Assembly (NCBI GenBank): GCA_016195395.1
Contig: JACPZR010000326.1
Location: 1-7,023, forward strand
Reading direction: 5' to 3'
Length of the DNA stretch: 7,023 nucleotides
From: Spirochaetia bacterium
Lineage (GTDB): Bacteria > Spirochaetota > Leptospirae > Leptospirales > Leptonemataceae
Positions within the stretch are counted from its first letter, which is position 1; every line of letters begins with the position of its first letter. The notes below the pieces were generated by a model, which had not been told where the DNA came from, did no database searches, and saw only the letters and a program-made list of their open reading frames with translations. A program made the position numbers and the translations under genes. This document shows, one piece after another, positions 1 through 6,269 of this stretch.

Positions 1-51
1 ATCAACGGCGTGCTCGACCGCTTTGTGCGGGAGCGCGGAAGCATCGCATGA
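1..51 (+). CDS. nusB: Transcription antitermination factor NusB, C-terminal fragment (5' part outside the window)
   Basis: Frame 1 is open from the first base to a TGA at 49-51 and encodes the 16-residue tail INGVLDRFVRERGSIA. The (I/V)NGVLD(K/R) stretch is the usual last-helix signature of NusB, the small all-helical RNA-binding protein that, with NusE/S10, binds boxA RNA in antitermination complexes on rRNA operons. Only this tail is visible, so the call rests on one short motif plus the fact that it closes an open frame exactly at the next gene. The stop overlaps the following start codon in an ATGA arrangement, which suggests translational coupling. What else it could be: any protein ending in a similar helix. 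The gene name is likely but not certain. Confidence 0.68.
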   Translation: MNGVLDRFVRERGSIA

Positions 52-2159
52 CAGAAGACAAACGAATTCGCCTAACATTTGACGAACCGGAGACCGACTG
101 GCGTGAGCTGACCCAGGAGTCACGCTCGGTGTACATAGACGAGCCGGGCCCCGGGCACCGACGCGCGCGTCGCTTTAAATTCTTCGCTTGGGGCGGCGCC
201 TTGCTTCTGCTCTTGGTGCTCGGTGGTGGGACCCTCTACTATTTTTACGGCCCGGGCAAAAAGGGCGACGGATCGGCTCTCGACGGCCGTCTGGCAAAGG
301 TCGACTTGGACACGTTGAAGGACCGCTACTTCATTCCGGAGGGCACATTCAGCGAGCCCCTCCAGCGCGCCATTGGATACTATCGATCCAATGACAGGTC
401 GCGCGCCAAGATTGAATTTGAGAACTTCATAGCAAGCAGCGCTCAGGACAAAGAGAAGTCCATAGCTCTGGTATTTCTGGGCGTTATGGCAATGGAAACA
501 GACCGGATGGCGGAGGCCAAGCACCAGCTGCTCCGTGCTCTGCGTTTTGACAAAGACTCCGTGCCGGCGTACGTGAACCTGGCCATCGTTGAACGACGGT
601 CGGGCAATCTGGCGGAAGCCAAGGACTATGCGAAAAAAGCGCGCGAGCTTGCCCCCAATGACAACAGGGTTGCCATCCTTCTGGGTAACGTTCTAGCGGA
701 CTCCCAGGACCTTGCCGGCGCCATCGATACCTACAAAGAGGGCATCAAGTCCACCCCAAACGATCCCGTTCTTTACTACAATCTTGCGCTGTCGTTGGTG
801 CGGAATCAACAGTACGAAGAAGCTATCCTGTACTTTTCAAAGACGATCGAAGCGGCCGGGCCGGGCCAGATGGCAGTCTCGTCTCATGCTCACCTGGGCC
901 AGATCTATTTCAGCCGCGCCAACTACGAGCTTGCCGCGGACCATTTGAAGAAGGCGTCAGATATGGCGCCGGACAATGGTAAGTATTCTTACAATCTTGG
1001 CGTCGCCTACCTGCGTTTGAAGCGAGAGAACGAAGCTCTTGACGCTTTCAAGCGCGCCCTGTCCGCCGGCGCCAATCAGGCAGAAGTGCTCCGGGCCGTC
1101 TCTGAGGCGTTTCTCTCGATGAAGCAGAACGCGTTGGCTGTGAAGGCGCTCGAACGCGCTCTCTACTTGAATCCGGATGACGTTGTAACCCTTTTCCAGC
1201 TGGGCGATCTTCAATTCAAAGAGCGTGATTTCCTGGGAGCCGCTGACGCTTTCCGCAAGATTGTGAACATTACCCCGGGCGACTCGAACACAGAGGAAGC
1301 GCTCTTAAAACTGGGCGCTGTCTATTCAGAATTGGAACGTTATAACGAAGCAGTCGCGGCCATCGAAAAAGTCGTTCAGATGAACCCCCGCAATGCCCGC
1401 GCACACTACATGCTGGGCCTCGCGTACAGCAAGTCGGGACACAAAGACCTGGCAGCTCAGGCTTGGCAGCGCGCCATCGCCGCAGGCACGGACGGAAAGA
1501 TCGTCCTTGAGAGAGCGGATGAGCGCACAATGCGTCTGGCCCTCGCGGAACTGTACCGTCGCCAGGGAGCTTACGACCTGGCCCTCCGGGAATACCGCAT
1601 GGTCCAGTCGATGAACAAGAAACCACCGGTGGTGGAAGAGGACCCGGAGCTGGATCTCCAAATGGGGAAGACATATCTGGCTCTGCACGACAGCGGGAAC
1701 GCGGCCAAAGCGTTTGAAAGCGCGGCCGCCTCGCGCACTGCAAGCACAGAACAGCGCAAGGACGCCTTCTTAAACCAATCGATTGCCTATTCAGAAACCG
1801 GAAACCCTGATGACTTGGACCGCGCCAAGGCGAGCGCCAACAAAGCGGGCCGCATGGATCCCAACGATCCAATGAGCGCCATAGTGCGCGCCGGAATATT
1901 GATGAAGACAGACTCCATGTTGGATCGTGAAAAGGCCATCGAGATTCTTTCAGCAGTAACAAATTCCGATGTGGATCCCAAGACGGCGTCCAAGGCCTAC
2001 GATCTCCTGGGAACGGCGTACTACAAAAACGGCGAATTTGCGCGCGCCCTCCGCGCCTTTGACTACGCCGTGCAGTTGGATCCCGCAAACCGAGAAGCCT
2101 ACGAAAATCAACGCGCAGCGGCAAACGCATATGAGAAGGAAAAGACTTACAAGCGTTGA
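48..2159 (+). CDS. Membrane-anchored TPR-repeat protein with a large periplasmic solenoid
   Basis: This 703-residue protein has a short charged N-terminal segment (1-43), then a basic patch (about 38-44, RRARRFK) and one hydrophobic membrane helix (about 45-67). The rest, from about 100 to 690, is a nearly continuous array of roughly 14-16 tetratricopeptide repeats, recognisable by repeated units such as AYVNLAIVERRSGNLAEA, YSYNLGVAYLRLKRENEA and AYDLLGTAYYKNGEFARA. By the positive-inside rule the N-terminus is cytoplasmic and the TPR array periplasmic. I saw no cysteine. TPR arrays are protein-binding scaffolds, and no catalytic domain is present, so a role in assembling or tethering an envelope complex is inferred and the partner is unknown. 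The ATG is supported by a GGAAG ribosome-binding site at 37-41 and by its 4-base overlap with the nusB stop. The downstream HEAT gene starts inside its 3' end. Confidence 0.93.
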   Translation: MTEDKRIRLTFDEPETDWRELTQESRSVYIDEPGPGHRRARRFKFFAWGGALLLLLVLGGGTLYYFYGPGKKGDGSALDGRLAKVDLDTLKDRYFIPEGTFSEPLQRAIGYYRSNDRSRAKIEFENFIASSAQDKEKSIALVFLGVMAMETDRMAEAKHQLLRALRFDKDSVPAYVNLAIVERRSGNLAEAKDYAKKARELAPNDNRVAILLGNVLADSQDLAGAIDTYKEGIKSTPNDPVLYYNLALSLVRNQQYEEAILYFSKTIEAAGPGQMAVSSHAHLGQIYFSRANYELAADHLKKASDMAPDNGKYSYNLGVAYLRLKRENEALDAFKRALSAGANQAEVLRAVSEAFLSMKQNALAVKALERALYLNPDDVVTLFQLGDLQFKERDFLGAADAFRKIVNITPGDSNTEEALLKLGAVYSELERYNEAVAAIEKVVQMNPRNARAHYMLGLAYSKSGHKDLAAQAWQRAIAAGTDGKIVLERADERTMRLALAELYRRQGAYDLALREYRMVQSMNKKPPVVEEDPELDLQMGKTYLALHDSGNAAKAFESAAASRTASTEQRKDAFLNQSIAYSETGNPDDLDRAKASANKAGRMDPNDPMSAIVRAGILMKTDSMLDREKAIEILSAVTNSDVDPKTASKAYDLLGTAYYKNGEFARALRAFDYAVQLDPANREAYENQRAAANAYEKEKTYKR

Positions 2160-3483
2160 CTGCTTTCGTCTTGGTCTTGTGCTGGCCCTGACAGTCGGAA
2201 CGTTATCCGGCAATGTGTCCGCCCAGCCGGTTCAAGCATCTGACATTCCCAGAATGCTTGAGAGCGGGGGCGTAGAGCGACGACAGGCCATCTGGCTCGT
2301 ATACCAGATGCGTGAGCACGATCAGCTCCGCAACGCCGTCAAGTATCTCTTTGAGTCCAACGATTTTGAGGATCACAAAGCCATTCTGAACGTTCTCCGC
2401 GCATACGGGAAAGGCTTGGAGAGCAGCCTTCCCGATTGGGCCGACATTTTGGACCGCTATATGTCCGAGGAGGCGCCGGAAGAGGTCCTCTTGGAATGCA
2501 TCAAGCTGGCAGGGGATTGGCAGGAGCACCGGATGATGCACGCGCTGGGTCGGCTTGCGGGACATCCCCGTTTTCGTGTCCGACAGGCTGCTGTGCAGAT
2601 CATGGCCTCCATGGGCGATGACAATCTGCTGCCTGTGCTTCTGCGCATGGCCGTGGATGAGAGACCTGTCTACAGACTCTACGCTCTTGAGGGACTCGCG
2701 CGGTTTTCCGACTCACGCCTGACCACTTTTATGACAAAGGCTGAGGTCGACCCCAGCAAATCGGTCCGCATCTACGCTGTCACAACGCTCGCCGAACAGC
2801 AGAACGTGGATGAGTTCTTGTGTACGCAGCCGCTTGCGAAAGAGCAGGACGTTGAAGTTCGCGAACGCATTCTGGAATTGATTGGGAACAAAGGTTGGCG
2901 GCGGCAGAATTATCTCCTGCACCAGCACCTGCGTGACTCATCCAAGATTCTCCGCCGCGCCGCGCTCCGCTCTATTGACAGGCTGAATGACGTTGTCGCA
3001 GCACCCCTGGTCTCCCGGCAGCTGGAAGAGGAGAAGGACCCGGAGTTGAAAGCTCTCGGCGTTGATGTCCTCTTGTCTCTGGGCACCGGGGGCGGTGGCA
3101 CCGGACTCTCGCGGCTTCTGCTGGATGAACCAGACGAAAAACTGCGCCTGCGTGCCGCCCTGGCCGCGGAGTTTCTGAAAGAAAAAGGAACCATCGGCGC
3201 GCTGTCCCGGGCGCTTGAAACGGATTCGTCGCCGCAGGTGCGCGCGGAGGCGGCAGCGGCCCTCGGAGAAATTCGCGATCCAAGATCTGCGGGAGTTCTC
3301 CTGAGTGCCCTCACAAGCCCCCGCGAGCAATACGAGGTACGGAGCGCCGCCGTGCTCGCGCTGGCCGAGATGGCATCGCTCGAAAATCTGCCGTCGCTCG
3401 CGGGCGCGCTGGATAAATTGACGGATGAATCCCTGCGCCAGCAGCTGCGGGCCATTGTGCTCCGGCTGCGGAGTAGAAGGTAG
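2131..3483 (+). CDS. Secreted (periplasmic) HEAT-repeat protein
   Basis: The protein has 450 residues from the ATG at 2131. The open frame reaches back to 1969, but that extension lies wholly inside the TPR gene, and starting at 2131 gives a textbook signal peptide: a basic n-region (MRRKRL), a hydrophobic core at about 14-26 (LGLVLALTVGTLS) and a likely signal peptidase I site after A31 (NVSA/QP). There is no lipobox cysteine. The mature part is a HEAT / PBS-lyase-type alpha-solenoid, with units clearest at about 145-172, 178-204, 209-225, 270-296, 337-362, 369-393 and 402-428, each carrying the R-x-x-A-x-x-A-L pattern (for example VRAEAAAALGEIRDPRSAGV). A Gly-rich loop lies at about 318-325. 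No catalytic motif is seen, so a binding or scaffold role is inferred. It overlaps the TPR gene by 29 bases. No strong Shine-Dalgarno sequence precedes the start, which fits translational coupling to the upstream gene. It may act beside the TPR protein in the periplasm. Confidence 0.9.
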   Translation: MRRKRLTSVDCFRLGLVLALTVGTLSGNVSAQPVQASDIPRMLESGGVERRQAIWLVYQMREHDQLRNAVKYLFESNDFEDHKAILNVLRAYGKGLESSLPDWADILDRYMSEEAPEEVLLECIKLAGDWQEHRMMHALGRLAGHPRFRVRQAAVQIMASMGDDNLLPVLLRMAVDERPVYRLYALEGLARFSDSRLTTFMTKAEVDPSKSVRIYAVTTLAEQQNVDEFLCTQPLAKEQDVEVRERILELIGNKGWRRQNYLLHQHLRDSSKILRRAALRSIDRLNDVVAAPLVSRQLEEEKDPELKALGVDVLLSLGTGGGGTGLSRLLLDEPDEKLRLRAALAAEFLKEKGTIGALSRALETDSSPQVRAEAAAALGEIRDPRSAGVLLSALTSPREQYEVRSAAVLALAEMASLENLPSLAGALDKLTDESLRQQLRAIVLRLRSRR

Positions 3484-4470
3484 ATGAGCCAGGAAGAGAT
3501 AAAGGAAAGCCCGCCCGAAGGACCGCCGGAGGGAGATCCATCCGCAATCCCTGTTGAGTCCGCAGTTTCGGAAGGCGCCGCAGACGCAGCGGCCGGCGCC
3601 GTTGACTCGGACGGGCAGGGCGAGATTGTCAACCCTCTCAGACGCCGCAGGGACCCCTTTCGCGACCTGAAGGTGTCCTCAAAAGATGCCGCCCTGAAAA
3701 GCAAAGAGCTTGCCTCCCGCTCTGAGATCAAACGGATCAAGAAGGCCGGTGTCCGCCACGAAGGCCGGAAAGTCGTCACCACAGACGTGAAGATGTTGAA
3801 GTCGCTCTCCATTGATGAGCGACTGGCTCCCGGCGAATACATCAACTACTACATTGAACCGGTGCGCATCGAATACTATATCCCGCGCGAATCGCGGTTT
3901 GTGTCAGAGACACGTCACTTGTATGTTCCCCTTGTAGACCCTACCCCGCGCACGGAACCGGATGATGCGATTCTGCGCCGTTATATGGATGAGGATCGTT
4001 TTCTCGACATTATCGAGATCATGAACGAGTACCCGCAGTATATCACGTCAATTCTTGAGTCGTATAACGTTACCATGAACCTATACGAATCTATGTCCCG
4101 GGCTATCAGTGAAGCTATGGCAGGCACTCACGAAGGATTCCGCACAGCATTTTACTTAACAGAAGTTTTGTCCGAGTACGAACCCACGCTGGCCGCGCTG
4201 GAATTTCTGGGGGATTTCCACGCTTGGAACATGAACTGGCTCGTGCGCCGCCTGAATGAAGTCAACATGGAGTTCTACGCATCCGACAAGACCGTTTCCT
4301 ACTTCATCAAGCTGCGCAACCAGTACTGGCAGGACAAAGATCTGCCGTACGACGAACGGTTTGAAATTCTAGCCGCCCTCTTCTATGAGCAGGCATTTCC
4401 GCACCGCGGCACCGTGGAAGGGGCTGAGGACTTCTACTCGGAGATCTTCGAGTCCAAATCCATTTTCTGA
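3484..4470 (+). CDS. Conserved-looking hypothetical protein, soluble, acidic disordered N-terminus
   Basis: I do not recognise this 328-residue protein. Residues 1-48 are low complexity, rich in Pro, Glu, Ala, Gly and Ser, and likely disordered. A basic stretch follows (about 52-97, beginning PLRRRRDPFR). From about 100 the protein looks folded: a Tyr-rich, probably beta segment (118-150, with EYINYYIEPVRIEYYIP) and then a long helical region rich in aromatic and acidic residues (about 160-328) ending FYSEIFESKSIF. There is no signal peptide, membrane helix or cysteine, so it is probably cytosolic. It starts directly after the HEAT gene's TAG with no gap. Possible ribosome-binding sites are GGAG at 3470-3473 and AGAAGG at 3475-3480. 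Base composition resembles its neighbours. The coding call is strong because the frame is long, contains an ordered hydrophobic pattern and fits the operon spacing, but no function can be given. Confidence 0.88.
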   Translation: MSQEEIKESPPEGPPEGDPSAIPVESAVSEGAADAAAGAVDSDGQGEIVNPLRRRRDPFRDLKVSSKDAALKSKELASRSEIKRIKKAGVRHEGRKVVTTDVKMLKSLSIDERLAPGEYINYYIEPVRIEYYIPRESRFVSETRHLYVPLVDPTPRTEPDDAILRRYMDEDRFLDIIEIMNEYPQYITSILESYNVTMNLYESMSRAISEAMAGTHEGFRTAFYLTEVLSEYEPTLAALEFLGDFHAWNMNWLVRRLNEVNMEFYASDKTVSYFIKLRNQYWQDKDLPYDERFEILAALFYEQAFPHRGTVEGAEDFYSEIFESKSIF

Positions 4471-4481
4471 TCGTGCCCGGA

Positions 4482-5822
4482 ATGAGACAGATACTCTTCT
4501 GCCGGGCTCCCATCCCGGGGCGGGTGAAGACACGCTTGGCATCGCTCCTGGGCGATGAGGGAGCAGCAGCCGCGTACCGGCAGATTCTCACCAAAGTGAC
4601 AGAGTCCTTTTCTTCCGCCGATACCGTCCTATATGTGGATGATGCATCCAGCGTCCCCGCCATCATGAATCTTTTCCCCCAATACGACGTGTGCCTCCAG
4701 CATGGCGCCCACTTGGGTGAACGTATGGCAGAGGCGCTGATCGCTGAACGATCCAAAGGCTATGATGAGGTGCTTCTGGCGGGGACGGATGTGCCGGATT
4801 ATGACCGCAGTATTGCAGAGACTGCGCGCCAAGCGCTCCAGACGCATGACGTCGTTTTTGGCCCGGCTTCTGACGGCGGATACTACCTCGTGGGAATCAG
4901 AACCGGGACCGAGCCTCGCTTACTGCGGCTCTTGTTTGAGGGTGTGTCATGGTCTACTTCGCGTACTCTCGAGGAACAGAAGCATCGCGCCCTTGAGTTG
5001 GGTCTGCGCACGGCTCTCGTTGAAACGTTCGCGGATATTGACAATCCAAGGGATCTGTCACGCGCAGCGGCACGCCACGGCTTTGCATTCCCGGACATCC
5101 GCGCGGTCATTCCCGTTCTCAACGAAGAAGCGACTTTGGGCGCCGTGCTTTCTGACTTGAATACGTTGGGCATCTTTCGCGAAATCATCTGCGCGGACAA
5201 CGGATCTACGGACCAGTCGCGTAACGTTGCTCTGCGAAGCGGCGCCCGGGTAACGCAGTGCCGGGAGCGTGGATACGGCGCCACCTGCCTGGAGGCACTC
5301 CGGGACATACGTGAGCGCGGGGGATGCGATGTGGTTCTCTTTCTCGACGCGGACGGCTCTGACGACCCAGAGGCCATACTTCCGGTCTGTGAACCTGTGG
5401 TTTCAGGAAGGGCCGATTTGGCTCTGGGCGCGCGGACGGGCTCCCTGTCTGAACCCGGCGCTGTTCCGCCTCACGCGAGATTCGGCAACTGGCTGGCGTC
5501 CGCTCTGATGCGTATCTTTGCAGGGGGGCGATTTACCGACTTGGGGCCGTTGCGGGCTGTGCGTTGGCAGGCCCTTGAAACATTGGACATGGATGACCGC
5601 AATTTTGGCTGGACCATCCAGATGCAGATGCGAGCATTGCAGCGCGGATTGGAAATCGTTGAAGTACCCGTGCGGGCCCGGAAACGGCGCGGCGGGAAAA
5701 GCAAGGTTAGCGCAACGATGCAGGGGTCCATCCGGGCGGGGTATGTCATCTTGCGGACAGTGCTCCGGGAGACGGTTCATGAGCGGAAAAGAAAAGGACA
5801 AAAAGCAAGTGTCAAAAAATGA
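4482..5822 (+). CDS. Bifunctional transferase: DUF2064/TIGR04282-type GT-A domain fused to a family 2 glycosyltransferase
   Basis: Two GT-A-fold domains lie in one 446-residue chain. Domain 1 (about 1-200) has the DUF2064/TIGR04282 signatures, related to CofC/MobA nucleotidyltransferases: RAPIPGRVKTRL (8-19), HLGERM (77-82), GTDVP (101-105), GPASDGGYYLVG (127-138), SWST (156-159) and DIDNPRDL (185-192). Domain 2 (about 205-435) is a DPM1-like GT2: IPVLNEE (210-216), ADNGSTD (238-244), the metal/nucleotide-sugar motif DADGSDDP (289-296), DLGPLRAVR (353-361), GWTIQMQ (376-382) and RRGGKSKVS (402-410). No membrane helix is seen, so it is probably cytosolic or peripheral. Donor and acceptor are unknown. 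Both active-site motif sets look intact. The ATG at 4482 is chosen because family members begin just before the ILF-RxPxPG strand; an in-frame GTG at 4473 would add three residues, and neither has a clear ribosome-binding site. The family is sometimes labelled arsenosugar-related, but nothing here supports that pathway. Confidence 0.92.
   Translation: MRQILFCRAPIPGRVKTRLASLLGDEGAAAAYRQILTKVTESFSSADTVLYVDDASSVPAIMNLFPQYDVCLQHGAHLGERMAEALIAERSKGYDEVLLAGTDVPDYDRSIAETARQALQTHDVVFGPASDGGYYLVGIRTGTEPRLLRLLFEGVSWSTSRTLEEQKHRALELGLRTALVETFADIDNPRDLSRAAARHGFAFPDIRAVIPVLNEEATLGAVLSDLNTLGIFREIICADNGSTDQSRNVALRSGARVTQCRERGYGATCLEALRDIRERGGCDVVLFLDADGSDDPEAILPVCEPVVSGRADLALGARTGSLSEPGAVPPHARFGNWLASALMRIFAGGRFTDLGPLRAVRWQALETLDMDDRNFGWTIQMQMRALQRGLEIVEVPVRARKRRGGKSKVSATMQGSIRAGYVILRTVLRETVHERKRKGQKASVKK
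5767..5771 (+). promoter_or_regulatory. Ribosome-binding site for the 46-residue microprotein
   Basis: GGGAG lies seven bases upstream of the ATG at 5779, inside the transferase coding sequence. It is among the better Shine-Dalgarno matches in the window, and it is the main reason to accept the short overlapping gene. Confidence 0.55.
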
Positions 5823-5919
5823 CACAAAGGCGGACGACGACAAGAAAGCGGTCGATCTTTCCGCTATCGAAATTGACATCAACGAAGAGACAGTCAAGGC
5901 CAAGAAAAAGAAACAGTGA
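5779..5919 (+). CDS. Lysine-rich 46-residue microprotein of unknown function
   Basis: This small open frame begins at an ATG inside the 3' end of the glycosyltransferase gene (44-base overlap, different frame). It is preceded by a good ribosome-binding site, GGGAG at 5767-5771, seven bases before the start. It encodes 46 residues: a Lys/Asp-rich first half (KEKDKKQVSKNDTKADDDKK), a short patterned middle (AVDLSAIEIDINEETV, about 24-39) and a KAKKKKQ tail. Thirteen residues are Lys and eleven are Asp or Glu, so it is highly charged and probably disordered with one short strand or binding segment. It has no signal peptide or membrane helix. Without this gene there would be a gap of about 100 bases between the transferase and the next gene in an otherwise gapless operon, which supports it being real. 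It could bind nucleic acid or a partner protein, but function is unknown. Confidence 0.62.
   Translation: MSGKEKDKKQVSKNDTKADDDKKAVDLSAIEIDINEETVKAKKKKQ
5809..5825 (+). other. Short perfect inverted repeat around an A6 run at the glycosyltransferase stop
   Basis: GTGTCA (5809-5814) and TGACAC (5820-5825) are exact inverted copies separated by five A residues, and the A run (5814-5819) immediately precedes the transferase stop TGA (5820-5822). The stem is only six pairs and lies inside two overlapping coding frames with no following U tract, so it is not a terminator. It could be chance, or a weak hairpin affecting translation between the two genes. Confidence 0.3.
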
Positions 5920-5921
5920 AC

Positions 5922-6269
5922 ATGCAGCCAGAAGCAGTAAAAGAAAATCTCCGGGAACATTACATAACGCCGGCCTATTTGGAACTCATGGGCAAGCGGG
6001 CCAGAGACTGGACGGAAGAATTCATTCGGGACCAGATTCAGGAATTCAAGCGCACCATCCCGGAATACCCTGAAGTATGCGAAGTTCTTGAAGGCGAATT
6101 GTACGCCCGGTCACTGAACGACCTGCATCAACGTGTCCGGCGGGCTTCGGCGGATGAGTTGTCACGCTTCCTGTCATCGCCGGCCTTGGATCCGGATAAA
6201 GCTGAAATTGCCCGGACAGAACTTGAGTTGCGCTCTCTGCGCCGCGCGAATGGCAGAAACACTCACTGA
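5922..6269 (+). CDS. Small helical hypothetical protein (115 residues)
   Basis: I do not recognise this protein. From the ATG at 5922 it has 115 residues. It is predicted mostly helical and strongly charged, with a first region at about 1-62 (including YLELMGKRARDW and EFIRDQIQEFKRTIPEYPEV) and a second at about 63-110 (LNDLHQRVRRASADEL, then an Arg/Glu-rich end). It has one cysteine (53) and no signal peptide or membrane helix, so it is probably cytosolic. An alternative GTG start at 5916 would add two residues and overlap the preceding stop as GTGA. The upstream A/G-rich stretch is only a weak ribosome-binding site, so translation may be coupled to the 46-residue gene. Its 3' end overlaps the deaminase start by 20 bases, which hints that it is a small partner or regulator of that enzyme. 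That link is inference from position alone. Confidence 0.8.
   Translation: MQPEAVKENLREHYITPAYLELMGKRARDWTEEFIRDQIQEFKRTIPEYPEVCEVLEGELYARSLNDLHQRVRRASADELSRFLSSPALDPDKAEIARTELELRSLRRANGRNTH

Noticed and set aside
1270..2130. Antisense open frame of 286 codons within the TPR gene
   Set aside because: It is Arg/Pro/Cys/Trp-rich with no domain pattern and lies entirely opposite clear TPR repeats.
1969..2130. Upstream extension of the HEAT-repeat gene to 1969
   Set aside because: The extra residues lie inside the TPR gene, look like a shadow translation and would bury the signal peptide that begins at the ATG at 2131.
2910..3845. Long antisense open frame (311 codons, - strand)
   Set aside because: Its translation is Ser/Arg-rich low complexity, it spans the junction of two well-supported + strand genes, and it mirrors their GC-rich codon pattern. 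It is a shadow frame.
4482..5822. Arsenosugar biosynthesis role for the transferase
   Set aside because: The name comes from family labels for TIGR04282. No arsenite methyltransferase or radical-SAM partner is visible, and the second domain looks DPM1-like.
5809..5825. Intrinsic terminator after the glycosyltransferase gene
   Set aside because: The stem has only six pairs, has an A loop and no following T tract, and lies within the coding region of the next small gene.
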